A DNA stretch of 64,000 nucleotides from contig NZ_JBGCCT010000034.1 of assembly GCF_041260665.1 (NCBI RefSeq), positions 1 to 64,000 on the forward strand, in the 5' to 3' direction. The DNA comes from Catenulispora sp. GP43. Lineage in GTDB: Bacteria > Actinomycetota > Actinomycetes > Streptomycetales > Catenulisporaceae. This document shows, one piece after another, positions 1 through 8,787 of this stretch; position 1 is the first letter of the stretch; each line of letters starts with the position of its first letter. The position numbers were made by a program, and so were the translations under genes. The notes under the pieces were generated by a model, which was given only the letters and a program-made list of their open reading frames with translations, made no database searches and was not told where the DNA came from.

Positions 1-264
1 TGCTTCTCTCGTCGCCGGGGCGCTCAGCCCGCAACCACTGCAAACCGCCCGATCAGGGGCAACCCATCACGCCTGCGAAAACGGCGAAAGCCGAGGTCGA
101 AGACGATGACGGCGACGGTGGTATCGGTGAAGGAAGCTCAGGAGGCCGGCTCGGTCGACGTGTCGTTGCTGACGGATGATGCCTCGGCGCTGCGGATCGG
201 CCAAGCCGGAAGCAACCCGGTGTCAGTAATCGTGTTGGCTCCCGGCACCGGGAGCGGGTCCTGA
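1..264 (+). CDS. C-terminal end of a SAF-domain (CpaB/RcpC-like) Tad pilus protein, partial
   Basis: The last roughly 50 codons, from about position 106, read in frame 1 and match the tail of the SAF/CpaB-like proteins that open actinobacterial Tad operons: an alternating hydrophobic strand (TATVVSVKEA), an acidic turn, then VSVIVLAPG before the TGA at 262-264. This stop overlaps the ATG of the next gene (ATGA), so the two are translationally coupled. Upstream of about 105 the same frame is Arg-rich and looks non-coding, while frame 2 gives a more plausible stretch (LVAGALSPQPLQ). A frameshift or assembly edge is therefore possible. The N-terminus lies outside the window. The assignment rests mainly on position and weak motif resemblance. 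Confidence 0.5.
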   Translation, partial: CFSRRRGAQPATTANRPIRGNPSRLRKRRKPRSKTMTATVVSVKEAQEAGSVDVSLLTDDASALRIGQAGSNPVSVIVLAPGTGSGS

Positions 265-986
265 TGCTGGTCTCAGTAGCGTCGGTGAAAGGCGCACCTG
301 GAGCGACCCGGCTGGCGATGACTCTGACAGCGCTGTGGCCGAGTGGCGCCTCGCCCACGCTCATCGAAGCCGATGCCGCCGGCGGGACGCTCGCCGGGCG
401 GTTCGGCCTGTCGCCCTCGCCGTCGCTGACGACGCTCGCGGCGGCGGTGTACTCGTCGGTGCGGGACGTGCGGATCGGCGACCACACGCAACAGCTTCCC
501 GGCGGCCTGCCGGTGGTGGTCGCGCCTACCGATCCTGCTGGGGTGCGGGCGGCGGTCACCGATTTGGCCGTGGCGGACGGTTTGCTGGAACGGGCGGCCG
601 AGGATCCGGACACGGTCCTCGTATTTGATTGCGGACGCCTTGATGCGGGACAGCTCTCTCCGACGTTGGTCGTCGCCGATGAGGTGTTGCTGGTGGTGCG
701 TCCATTGCCGGAGATGGTCGGACCGCTGAACGCGGCGATCAAGTCGTTGCAGTCGATCGGAAGCCGAGTGCGCGTGGTGTTGCGCGGGGCTGGCTACGAC
801 GCCGAGGAGATGAGCCGCACGCTCGGGGTCGAAGTGGCCGGGCGACTTCCGGAGGCACCAGAGACGGGACTGTTCGTCCGCAGCCGTCGGGCCGCCTATG
901 CCCGCTCGGTACAGCACATCGCGCTGGGCATCACCGGCCACGCGCAGCGGAAGACGGCCGCCGGAGCGTCGGAGGCGGTGGCGTGA
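264..986 (+). CDS. CpaE/TadZ-like P-loop protein of the Tad pilus locus
   Basis: A 240-aa ParA/MinD-superfamily protein of the kind that lies between the SAF protein and TadA in actinobacterial Tad loci, where CpaE/TadZ localises the pilus assembly machine. The N-terminus has the expected strand and loop (VASVKGAPGATR), but the loop lacks the GK[ST] of a working Walker A, so ATP hydrolysis is doubtful. A receiver-like region near residues 95-160 ends in a DxxxL strand (VLVFDCGRLDAG) at the Walker B position. The ATG start overlaps the previous stop, and the gene overlaps tadA by 4 bp (GTGA). The degenerate loop seems usual for this actinobacterial subfamily rather than a mutation. Confidence 0.75.
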   Translation: MLVSVASVKGAPGATRLAMTLTALWPSGASPTLIEADAAGGTLAGRFGLSPSPSLTTLAAAVYSSVRDVRIGDHTQQLPGGLPVVVAPTDPAGVRAAVTDLAVADGLLERAAEDPDTVLVFDCGRLDAGQLSPTLVVADEVLLVVRPLPEMVGPLNAAIKSLQSIGSRVRVVLRGAGYDAEEMSRTLGVEVAGRLPEAPETGLFVRSRRAAYARSVQHIALGITGHAQRKTAAGASEAVA

Positions 987-2275
987 CAGGGACGGTCGAT
1001 ACAGGCATGGCGACGCGGGTCGGCGAACGTGTCGCAGCGCGCCTCGTCGCTGAGTCCGAACAGGACTCATGGGACCCAGCGAACCGGCGCGCGGCCGTAG
1101 AACGACTGTGCGCGCAGGAGCTACAGGCAGAGGTAGCCGTGGCGCTGGCTTCGGGGCTGCCGTCGCCGCGGCGGGAGATTACCGAACTGGTGACCAGGTC
1201 GGTCACCGACCGCCTTCTCGGGCTCGGCGGCCTTCAGCCTTATCTGGAGATGGCCGTCGAGGACATCGACATCCTCGGCCACGACGTCGTGTATGTGAAG
1301 TACCCCGGCAAGCGCCGCGAACGTGGTGCGTGGCCGGTGGCGGCGAGCGACGCTGAGCTGATCGACCTGGTGCGGACGATCGCCGCGAGAAGCGGGATCG
1401 AGGAGCGGAGGTTCGATCGCGAATCTCCCATTCTGTCGATCGCGCTGCCGGACGGGTCGCGGATGACGGCGGTCATGGCCGTCAACAAGCGTCCCAGTGT
1501 GACCATCCGAAGACATCTCCACCGCCAAATCGACACCCATGAGCTGGTGAGGCTCGGGACGCTCGATGCGGATCTGCGAGACTTCCTGGCCGCCGCTGTC
1601 CGGGCTCGGTGCAATATTTTGGTCGCCGGTGGCGTGGGGGCCGGCAAGACTACGCTGGTCCGCGCTCTTGCGACTGAGATCGACCCCCGCGAAAAGCTGG
1701 TCACCATTGAAGATGCGTTCGAGCTCGGATTGGACGCCGAGCGGCCGCTGGTGGATGCGCTGCAGTCGCGAGAGGCCAACGCTGAAGGAAAAGGGCGGAT
1801 CATCGCAGCCGACCTTGTCCGTGCCCAGCTTCGCCTCTCCGCTGACCGTGTGATCGTCGGTGAGGTCCGCGGTTCCGAGACCTTGCCGATGCTGCTGTCC
1901 ATGAGCCAGGGCAACAATGGCTCCTTAAGCACTGTGCATGCGGAATCGGCCGCTGCGGCATTCGATCGTTTGATCACCTATGCGCTTCTGTCGCCGGAAC
2001 ATGCCCCGGCCGAGGCTGTGGCGCGGCTCGTGGCTCACGGCATCGATTTGGTGGTCCACGTCGCGGAGCTCCCGGATGGCCGTCGCGTAGTGCGGGAGGT
2101 CGCAGAGGTCACCAAGTTCGACGGCGACCAGATCCTCACCAACCGGCTGTATCAGCCGGGGCCGGACGGTCGTGGAGTGCGTGCGACACCGCCGTCGACT
2201 TCCCTGGCCGAGCGTCTGACCAGAGCAGGGTATGACCCGTTCGCCTCGCGCACGCACGAGAGGCCGAGTCGGTGA
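983..2275 (+). CDS. tadA: TadA/CpaF secretion ATPase
   Basis: A 430-aa type II/IV secretion ATPase that would power Flp/Tad pilus assembly at the cytoplasmic face of the membrane. An N-terminal domain (about 1-190) precedes the ATPase core. Walker A is AGGVGAGKTT near 215-224, an Asp box follows (TIEDAFEL near 241), the Walker B region carries the catalytic Glu in VIVGEVRGSE near 290-299, and a His box ends in STVHAES near 317. All motifs look intact and the length is normal for CpaF-type proteins. The GTG start overlaps the upstream stop (GTGA), and the gene overlaps tadB in the same way. Confidence 0.95.
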   Translation: MTGTVDTGMATRVGERVAARLVAESEQDSWDPANRRAAVERLCAQELQAEVAVALASGLPSPRREITELVTRSVTDRLLGLGGLQPYLEMAVEDIDILGHDVVYVKYPGKRRERGAWPVAASDAELIDLVRTIAARSGIEERRFDRESPILSIALPDGSRMTAVMAVNKRPSVTIRRHLHRQIDTHELVRLGTLDADLRDFLAAAVRARCNILVAGGVGAGKTTLVRALATEIDPREKLVTIEDAFELGLDAERPLVDALQSREANAEGKGRIIAADLVRAQLRLSADRVIVGEVRGSETLPMLLSMSQGNNGSLSTVHAESAAAAFDRLITYALLSPEHAPAEAVARLVAHGIDLVVHVAELPDGRRVVREVAEVTKFDGDQILTNRLYQPGPDGRGVRATPPSTSLAERLTRAGYDPFASRTHERPSR

Positions 2276-3177
2276 ACGGCACGCAGCTGCTTGGCGGGCT
2301 CTTCGGCGCCGGGATCGCCATCGGCTTGCTCGCCATCTGCAAAGGCCTGCGGCCGGGGCCGGAAGTCACGCCCGGGGCGCCGTCCAGGTGGACGTCGCTG
2401 GCCACGCGCCTGGATCCCAGGCGGCTGACCGGACAGACGCCGCGGGTCGCGGCGTGCGCGGCGGGCGCTGCGGCCCTGGTGGCGTGGACCGGCTGGCCGA
2501 CGATGGCCGTTATCGGGTTCCTGGCACTGTGGCACCTGCCGCGAATCCTCGGGCCTGACAAGGTGTCGAAGCATGCGATCGAGCTCTCGGACGCGGTGGC
2601 CACCTTCGCTGAGATGCTCCGCGACACGTTGTCGGCCGCCGCCGGATTGCAGCAGTCTGTGCTGGCCGTTGCGCCGCTGGCCCCGGAGCCGATCACAGAG
2701 CCCTGTGGGCTTCTCGCGGAGTGGATCGACGAAGGTATGCCGCTGGCGGAAGCGATTGCGCAGTGGGCCGACCAGGTCGCCGATCGGCACGCCGATGTGG
2801 TCGCGGGATGTCTGATCATCGCGTCCCGAAAGCAGTCGGGGAACACTGCGGCGGTGCTGAACGCCGTCGCGGCGTCCGCGCGAGAACAGGCGTCGATTCG
2901 GCGCCGCGCTGTCGCCTCGCAGGCAAAGCCCCGCACATCAGTCCGAGTCACGATCTGTGTCGTGCTGGCGCTGTTCGGCGTGCTGATGTTCGGCAATCCG
3001 CCATTCATGGACCCCTACGACAGCCTCCTTGGGCAGGTCGTGCTCGCCGTCGCCGCCGGCGTGTTCGGCGTGGCGCTGCGCTGGATGGACAAGATCCTGC
3101 ACCCGGAGCCCGAACCACGCGTCCTCACGCACCTGGCGGCCGTCGCGGCAGCCAGGCAGGAGGTGGCGGCATGGTAG
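2272..3177 (+). CDS. tadB: TadB-like type II secretion F-domain membrane protein
   Basis: A 301-aa integral membrane protein. The N-terminal helix near 4-22 and a hydrophobic pair near 60-90 are followed by a cytoplasmic T2SSF domain (about 100-225) with the characteristic ELSDAVATFAEMLRDTLSAA helix. Two C-terminal helices (about 222-265) follow. TadB forms the inner-membrane platform with TadC and is driven by TadA. The GTG start overlaps the tadA stop by 4 bp. The gene ends inside tadC, whose ATG lies 7 bp before its stop. Confidence 0.88.
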   Translation: MNGTQLLGGLFGAGIAIGLLAICKGLRPGPEVTPGAPSRWTSLATRLDPRRLTGQTPRVAACAAGAAALVAWTGWPTMAVIGFLALWHLPRILGPDKVSKHAIELSDAVATFAEMLRDTLSAAAGLQQSVLAVAPLAPEPITEPCGLLAEWIDEGMPLAEAIAQWADQVADRHADVVAGCLIIASRKQSGNTAAVLNAVAASAREQASIRRRAVASQAKPRTSVRVTICVVLALFGVLMFGNPPFMDPYDSLLGQVVLAVAAGVFGVALRWMDKILHPEPEPRVLTHLAAVAAARQEVAAW

Positions 3178-4073
3178 CCGTCCTGATCGGAACCGGGATC
3201 GGCGCTGGGCTGTGGCTCTTGCTGATCGGCCTGCGACCCCCCGCACCGCGAGCCGCCTCAGTGCTGGCACGCCTGTCGGCTGTGACGGCAGTCGCCAAGC
3301 CGCTTCCCACGCCGCAGGAGCCTGCCAGCTGCTGGTCAGCGCGGGCCGGCCGCCGAGCCGTCCCGCTGTTGACCCGAATTGGACTGCCCACTGCGAGAAC
3401 CCGCCGCGACCTACTAATCCTCGGCCGCGGTCCGGAGGACCTGCTCGCCCAGCAGGCCGCGACCGGCACAACCGGACTGATCCTTGCACCGGTCTCCGAC
3501 CTCTGGTTCAACGCCCTCGGCCTACGTATCCCCGGCACACTTCTGGTTCTCGGGGCGACAATGGCGGCCGGGGTGCTGTTCTGGACACCGGTAATGAGCA
3601 CCGCTACCGCCGCGAAGATCGCCAGCGCCGAGACCCGGGCCGCCTTGGCGATGTTCCTGGAGTTGGCTGGCTCCTCCTTTGCGGCCGGGGGCGGGGTCGA
3701 ACAGTCGCTCAACGATGCGGCTGCGATCGGCGACGGGCCGACGTTCACCAAGCTGCGCGCCGCCCTGGCAGAGGCGGAGCTCACGCGCACCCCGATCCCC
3801 GCAGTCTTCGGGCGACTCGCCGACGAGCTGGACTCCCCCGACCTGGCACAGCTGGCTGCGTCGCTGTCGCTGACCGGCTCTGAGGGAGCTCGTATCAAAG
3901 ACGCGCTCGGGGCAAAGGCGCAGGTCTTACGCGCCCGTCAGCTCGCCGACGTTCAGGCAGCCGCCGAGGCGGCGACTGAGCGCACCGGCGTGCCAATCGG
4001 GCTGATGTTCTTCGCCTTCATGATCGCCATCGGCTTCCCGTCGGTGGTGAAAGTCCTCGCCGGGCTCAACTGA
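3171..4073 (+). CDS. tadC: TadC-like type II secretion F-domain membrane protein
   Basis: A 300-aa paralogue of TadB and second half of the Tad inner-membrane platform. The reading frame is open far upstream, but the start at 3171 (MVAVLIGTGIG) gives an N-terminal helix and the usual short overlap with tadB. Membrane segments sit near 2-20 and 110-145. A T2SSF core lies around 150-270 (AMFLELAGSSFAAGGGVEQS), and a C-terminal helix follows (IGLMFFAFMIAIGFPSVVKV). A 41-bp gap separates it from the pilin-like gene. Confidence 0.88.
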   Translation: MVAVLIGTGIGAGLWLLLIGLRPPAPRAASVLARLSAVTAVAKPLPTPQEPASCWSARAGRRAVPLLTRIGLPTARTRRDLLILGRGPEDLLAQQAATGTTGLILAPVSDLWFNALGLRIPGTLLVLGATMAAGVLFWTPVMSTATAAKIASAETRAALAMFLELAGSSFAAGGGVEQSLNDAAAIGDGPTFTKLRAALAEAELTRTPIPAVFGRLADELDSPDLAQLAASLSLTGSEGARIKDALGAKAQVLRARQLADVQAAAEAATERTGVPIGLMFFAFMIAIGFPSVVKVLAGLN

Positions 4074-4114
4074 CCCCGGCTTCACCCTCTCAACCAGCAA
4101 AGGAAGCACCACCC

Positions 4115-4342
4115 ATGATCTCCCGGATGACCGACCTGACCTCACGCGCCTGGACCCTGCTCACCTGCGGCCAGCGCCCGCGGAGCCTGCGTGAACTTGT
4201 CCACGACCTGCGGACAGATGACCGCGGCAGCGTGTCCTCGGACACCATCATCATGATCGCGATCGTCGTCGTGATCGCGGTCGGAGTCGGCGCCCTGCTC
4301 ACCTCAAAGATCATGGGCAAGGCCGAGAGCATCCACTTCTGA
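4115..4342 (+). CDS. Flp pilin-like small membrane peptide
   Basis: A 75-aa protein with a basic/polar N-terminus of about 45 residues, then a single hydrophobic helix (IIMIAIVVVIAVGVGALL, about 46-64) preceded by DDRGSVSSDT. This layout matches Flp pilins and actinobacterial pilin-like peptides, with processing expected near the Gly/Ser-Ser before the helix. The usual E of the GxxxxEY motif is not evident. The start has an AAAGGAAG ribosome site about 10 nt upstream. It probably encodes the structural subunit of the Tad fibre. Its stop overlaps the next start (ATGA). Confidence 0.7.
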   Translation: MISRMTDLTSRAWTLLTCGQRPRSLRELVHDLRTDDRGSVSSDTIIMIAIVVVIAVGVGALLTSKIMGKAESIHF

Positions 4343-4737
4343 TGCGGTCGCGGCTATGCCGACCGCGTGGTGACGTCGGCTCCGCCACGGTCCAGACGGT
4401 GTTCGCGATCCCGGTGATGGGGCTGCTCATTTTTGGCACGTTCGCCTTCGTGCTCTACTTCCATGCCGAGCAGATCGCACACCTGGCCGCGTCCCAAGGA
4501 CTGGAGGCGGCGCGGGTCCAAGGCGGTACCCAGGCAGCCGGGCAGGCCGCGGCCGAGCACTATCTGGCCGAGTTCGACAGGAGCACCCTGCACGACGGAC
4601 GGGTGACGGTGCAGCGGGGGAACCGCGAGGTCCGTATTCAAGTGAGCGGATACGCCGAGCAGATCGTGCCGTTCCTGGACCTTCCGGTGCACGTCACCGT
4701 CACGGCACCGACTGAGACGATCGGGAACGGGACGTGA
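4342..4737 (+). CDS. TadE-like pseudopilin
   Basis: A 131-aa protein. The N-terminal DVGSATVQTVFAIPVMGLLI segment is a TadE-type prepilin helix with a Gly-Ser before a hydrophobic stretch of about 25 residues. The rest (about 45-131) is predicted to be extracytoplasmic and strand-rich. TadE proteins are minor pseudopilins needed for Flp fibre assembly. The gene is coupled at both ends (ATGA with the pilin gene, GTGA with the next gene). Confidence 0.75.
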   Translation: MRSRLCRPRGDVGSATVQTVFAIPVMGLLIFGTFAFVLYFHAEQIAHLAASQGLEAARVQGGTQAAGQAAAEHYLAEFDRSTLHDGRVTVQRGNREVRIQVSGYAEQIVPFLDLPVHVTVTAPTETIGNGT

Positions 4738-5153
4738 GCAGAGCCTTGAGATCTCTGCGACGGGACGAGGGCTCCAGCATCGTCGAACTGGTGCTCATCG
4801 CCCCGTTGCTGTTACTGGTGATGTTGTTCGTCGTACTCGTCGGGCGGCTGGCCATGGCCGCGATTGACGTCAACACCACCGCGCACGCAGCCTCCCGCGC
4901 CGCCTCCATCGCGACAAGCCTTGATCAAGCGCGGGCCGCCGGCCAACGGACCGCCGCCACCATGCCGGCGGGCGCCGCCTGCAACCGGCGGGAGGTGAAA
5001 GTCGACACCACCGGGTTCAAACCCGGCGGGGTAGTACGAGTCACGATCTCCTGCCACATCTCGCTGGAGGACATCACCGGACTGGTACCTGGCACCCAGA
5101 CTTTGACTGCCTCTTCGGTGAGTCCGATCGACCCGTTCCGGAGCACGCCGTGA
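4734..5153 (+). CDS. TadE-like pseudopilin
   Basis: A 139-aa protein with a strong TadE signature near the N-terminus: DEGSSIVELVLIAPLLLLVM, including the conserved Glu after the Ser/Ile pair. A helix of about 25 residues follows, then an exported domain with two Cys (near 82 and 104) that could form a disulfide. It is the best TadE match of the three small pseudopilin genes. The GTG start overlaps the preceding stop, and its own stop overlaps the next GTG. Confidence 0.82.
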   Translation: MSRALRSLRRDEGSSIVELVLIAPLLLLVMLFVVLVGRLAMAAIDVNTTAHAASRAASIATSLDQARAAGQRTAATMPAGAACNRREVKVDTTGFKPGGVVRVTISCHISLEDITGLVPGTQTLTASSVSPIDPFRSTP

Positions 5154-5536
5154 CCGTGCTGGCAGTGCTTCTGGTTCCAGTGCTCCTCCTCGCGTCCGGA
5201 CTGGTGCTTGACGGCGGCGCGGCCCTATCTACCAAGGACCGGGTGCTGGGCGAGGCCAGCGAAGCCGCACGGGCCGGAGCCGATGCCCTGGATGTATTGG
5301 CTTACCGCCAAACCGGTCACGCAGTCCCGGATCCGGTACGCGCCAGGAACGCCGCAGAGAGATACCTCGCAGCAACCGGCGACCATTACACGGTGACGGT
5401 CTCGGCCGACTCGGTGAGTGTCAGCGTGACCGCCGACTACCGAACCCAGTTGCTGAACCTCGGTGGGTTGGACGTGATCCACGTCGCTGGACACGCGACC
5501 GCACACCCTGTCACCTCGGATGCGAGCAGATCATGA
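5150..5536 (+). CDS. TadG-like pilus-associated exported protein
   Basis: A 128-aa protein that starts almost directly with a hydrophobic helix (VLAVLLVPVLLLASGLVLDG), followed by a segment rich in Ala/Glu and then beta-type sequence. This is the form of the short TadG/pilus-assembly (Rv3654c-like) proteins that close actinobacterial Tad operons. The start is GTG, overlapping the previous stop, and the stop overlaps the ATG of the LysM-BTAD gene. The function, fibre anchoring or minor pilin, is inferred from context. Confidence 0.72.
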   Translation: MTVLAVLLVPVLLLASGLVLDGGAALSTKDRVLGEASEAARAGADALDVLAYRQTGHAVPDPVRARNAAERYLAATGDHYTVTVSADSVSVSVTADYRTQLLNLGGLDVIHVAGHATAHPVTSDASRS

Positions 5537-8355
5537 GAACCTTGACCCGCGCGGTCCGTGGGTTGCTTGCGCTGGCGCTGCTGTTCGTAGTCGTCGGCGG
5601 AGTCCCGTGGTTCCTAGCCGCATCGCTCGGCATCCCGTTCCCCCGGCCACTGCCGACGTCGCTGAGCCAGGCAGGGCCTTGGCTGGCAGTGTGGCGTATC
5701 GACCGGGTTCACTTTGTATTGGACCTGCTCGGGATCGTCGGCTGGTGCTACTGGGCGGCGTTCGTCCGACAACTCGTCGTTCAAATCCCAGGTGCACTCG
5801 CCGACGCCACCGCGATCGCACGCGACACTGCGCCGGCCGTTCGTCGTCGGCGAACTGGGCCCGCCGCGTCGCTGGTGGCAGTACTGTTGACCGCCCTGGC
5901 GTGGTCCGTAGCCACATCCCGAACCCCCGCGGCAGCCACCGCTGACTTCTCCGCCCCGGCCAAACCCTCCGTCAACATCACGGTCCCGGCCGTTCCCACC
6001 GCGCCGGCGGCGAAGACTGCAGTCGTCGTGTCGACGTACACCGTCACCGACGGCGATACGCTGTGGGATATTGCTGCGCGCCGCCTCGACGACGCCCAGC
6101 GCTGGCGCGAGATCTATGACCTCAACAGCGCCACGCTCCAGAGCGACGGACAACGGCTGTCGGACCCCAACGTGATCATTCCCGGCTGGGTCCTGACGCT
6201 GCCGGAAGACAAAGCGGTAGTTGAAGCCGCGCCCGAGGCTCCGGTCCACACGTTGCCCCAGGGCCCCGAAGCCACCTCGCTGCCGGTCACCCCGGCTGAG
6301 TCCGAAGCAGCCGCTGGCACGTCGGCCTCACTGTCTTCGTCGGCCCCAGGGGCGCGGACCACCCGCACCATCAGCGGTTCAGGCTCGAAGTCCCGCGCAC
6401 GCGAGGTCGTCGCACGACCGAAGGCACATCGTGACCGGTCGTTCGTCAACCTTCCGGAGGGCGGAATGGTCGGTATCGGCCTTGCCAGCGCCCTCGCCGC
6501 AGCGATCGCCTTAGCCCGCAAGCGCCGCCGGATCCGCATGACCGCACGCTGGCCCATCCCGATGGACACAGCCCAGCCATTGATTCCCGAGCCCGTCATC
6601 GCGATCGAGCGTGCGCATCTGGCGACGTTGGCCCCGCCGGCGCTCGGCTACTTCCAAGATGGAGATCTCGATCCCGCGGATGACGACCCATATCTGTCCG
6701 GGCTCGACGTGCTAGCGCCTGGGCAGGTCGCCATGTACACACGCGAAGCGACCGTCGCCACACCAGATGCTGGCTTTCATTCAGGGCTGACAGGACCGAG
6801 CATCCCCACCTCCTATGCGGAGTTCACCGCCTCGGGATCGTTGTCATTCGGTATCGACGGCGACCGCGAGATCGGCCTGGATCTACGCGCCCATGCGGGT
6901 CTCGGCCTGACCGGGCCCGGCGCATCTAAAGCGGCTCGCGCGCTTCTGGTCGGCCTCCTGGCGAATGGTGGACCCCTCGCCAGCCTGGATCACATGCGCG
7001 TCCTTATCCCATCGTCGGACCTCACGCTGTTGTTGGATGGCGGGTTACCGGCTGTTCCCCGCGTGGACGTCACGGCCGATCTAGACGAGGCCATCGACAG
7101 GCTGGAGGCCGAATACCTGGACCGCCGCCGGGTCCTGTCCGCACTCGGAGTACCCGACGCCGCGAGCGTCCGACGCTACTACGCAGAGCAGGCGCTGGAG
7201 CCACTCGTCCTGATCGCAAGCCCCGAACTCGCCACCACCGCCCGCTTGGCGGCATTACTGGAAGTAGGTCGGACGTTCGACCTGCACGCAATCCTGCTCG
7301 GCCCGTGGGAAGCCGGGACCACGGCTGAGATCGACGAAGAAGGACACACTCGCTGCGATGACGAGTGCCTCAACGATGTGTCGGCGTTCGCGCTTTCCGG
7401 CACCGAGGCCGGAGCCCTGCTGGCTCAGCTCGATCCCACAGTCGCCACAGAAGAAGACGAAGGACCTGCGCCATCACACGAAGCGATCACGGAACCAGTC
7501 GCTGAGTCGGATTCCCAGGACGACAAGCGAACCGAAGACACCAGACCTCGCCTGGCCACCGTTCCCACGCAACACACCGAAGTCACAAGGTTCCCCCTCC
7601 TCCCACGAGTGGTCGTTAACGTCCTGGGCCCGGTCACTGTCACCGTCGACGGCCGTGAGGTCGTGCTGAACAATAAGGAAACATCGATCCTGACGTTCCT
7701 CGCCCTGCACCCGGCCGGAACCTCCCGCGACGAGATCATCGCCGCCTTATGGACGAACCCGGATGGCAGCAATAACGGCAGTCCCGAGACGTTCCGCTCC
7801 ACCGTCTACCACGCCAGGACCCGCATCCGAACCGCCACCGGCGACGCGAAGAAGATGTACATCGCCAGCCGCGGCACCCGCTACCTGCTCGACCCCGCTG
7901 ACATCGGCACCGACCTCGCCGTTTTCACCAAGCACCTCGACGCCGCGAACCGCGCCCGCGCCGAAGTTGATCGCAGCGCAGCGCTCGAAGCCGCCGTGGA
8001 CAGCTACCGCGGCCAAGTCGCCAGCGGCATCTACGCCGACTGGCTGATCATCGACCGTGAAGCCGAGTCACGCCGCTTCAGCGACGCCTGCGCCCGCCTA
8101 GCCGATCTCACGGTCGACTCGCGCCCCGAGTTCGCCCTGCACATCCTGGAGCGCGCGGTCGCCGACGCAGACTGCAACCAGGAGCTCTACGCCAAGATCA
8201 TGCAGATTCAGGCGCTCCTCGGCCGACAGGCCGAGATGTGGACGACCCTGCGGCTTCTGGAGGTGCGACTCGCCGCGCTCGACGACGAGCCAGACCACAA
8301 CATGTACGAACTCGCCAACCGTCTGACGAGCCAAGGGGCTAATCGCGTCGGATAG
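5533..8355 (+). CDS. Membrane-anchored LysM and BTAD/winged-helix regulator
   Basis: A 940-aa protein ending the Tad operon. Hydrophobic segments lie near 10-34, 58-80 and 107-125. A LysM domain follows (about 168-220, TVTDGDTLWDIAARRL), then a Pro/Ser linker and another hydrophobic segment (about 312-330) ending in KRRRIRM. The central part is poorly characterised. The C-terminus has an OmpR/SARP-type winged helix (about 692-785, VNVLGPVTVTVDG) and a bacterial transcriptional activator domain (about 789-935). LysM binds peptidoglycan and BTAD domains accompany DNA-binding activators. One chain could therefore sense the wall and regulate transcription, but this is inference. It is translationally coupled to the pilus genes (ATGA). 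Confidence 0.85.
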   Translation: MRTLTRAVRGLLALALLFVVVGGVPWFLAASLGIPFPRPLPTSLSQAGPWLAVWRIDRVHFVLDLLGIVGWCYWAAFVRQLVVQIPGALADATAIARDTAPAVRRRRTGPAASLVAVLLTALAWSVATSRTPAAATADFSAPAKPSVNITVPAVPTAPAAKTAVVVSTYTVTDGDTLWDIAARRLDDAQRWREIYDLNSATLQSDGQRLSDPNVIIPGWVLTLPEDKAVVEAAPEAPVHTLPQGPEATSLPVTPAESEAAAGTSASLSSSAPGARTTRTISGSGSKSRAREVVARPKAHRDRSFVNLPEGGMVGIGLASALAAAIALARKRRRIRMTARWPIPMDTAQPLIPEPVIAIERAHLATLAPPALGYFQDGDLDPADDDPYLSGLDVLAPGQVAMYTREATVATPDAGFHSGLTGPSIPTSYAEFTASGSLSFGIDGDREIGLDLRAHAGLGLTGPGASKAARALLVGLLANGGPLASLDHMRVLIPSSDLTLLLDGGLPAVPRVDVTADLDEAIDRLEAEYLDRRRVLSALGVPDAASVRRYYAEQALEPLVLIASPELATTARLAALLEVGRTFDLHAILLGPWEAGTTAEIDEEGHTRCDDECLNDVSAFALSGTEAGALLAQLDPTVATEEDEGPAPSHEAITEPVAESDSQDDKRTEDTRPRLATVPTQHTEVTRFPLLPRVVVNVLGPVTVTVDGREVVLNNKETSILTFLALHPAGTSRDEIIAALWTNPDGSNNGSPETFRSTVYHARTRIRTATGDAKKMYIASRGTRYLLDPADIGTDLAVFTKHLDAANRARAEVDRSAALEAAVDSYRGQVASGIYADWLIIDREAESRRFSDACARLADLTVDSRPEFALHILERAVADADCNQELYAKIMQIQALLGRQAEMWTTLRLLEVRLAALDDEPDHNMYELANRLTSQGANRVG

Positions 8356-8357
8356 CC

Positions 8358-8629
8358 GTGCGGTGCGATCGGCACACCGCCGAGCACCGCCAACGCCGCG
8401 ACCTACGAACGACGGGCCTCGACGACGCCGTCGAAGCCAACGCTGCCAGATCCCGCACCGTCGAAGGCGACAGGCTCACCGATTACGCTGAGATCCTGGT
8501 CGCAACTGTCGATGCCTGCACGGTACGCAGTGCGGCAAACCGATTTCGGCAGTCGGCGGCCCGTGCTGGAACTGTGCCCACTACACCACCGACAAGCCCC
8601 GCCCCGGGGCGTCTTTCGGTCCACTGTGA
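8358..8629 (+). pseudogene. Small zinc-finger ORF, apparently frameshifted
   Basis: Two overlapping frames each look coding. From a GTG at 8358, one frame gives a helical segment ending DYAEILVATVDACTVR near 8527. A second frame then gives QCGKPISAVGGPCWNCAHYT and a TGA at 8627-8629. Adding one base near 8525-8532 would join them into a protein of about 90 aa with a CxxC-type zinc-binding C-terminus (CG...CWNC). I do not recognise a named family. The break may be genuine decay or a sequencing error. It follows the Tad operon by 2 bp and could belong to it. Confidence 0.42.
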
Positions 8630-8787
8630 CAGGGTGGCAGCCTCTGCTGATTCAGAGTGCTGTGACCCTCAGATTCCCTGCGTCGGCAGGCAGGCCCTAT
8701 ACGACCACTGAGCGCTGACACACTCGTCACCTAATGGCGTCTCATAACGGCTGGATTGTTCTCGCCTGGGTATGCGACTGTCTCGGC

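Noticed and set aside
5011-5032. CCGGGTT-CA-AACCCGG palindrome resembling a tRNA T-arm
   Set aside because: It lies within a TadE-like coding region and no tRNA cloverleaf can be drawn around it.
8596-8610. GC-rich hairpin GCCCCG/CGGGGC as terminator of the Tad operon
   Set aside because: It falls inside the coding-like end of the frameshifted zinc-finger ORF and has no real T tract.
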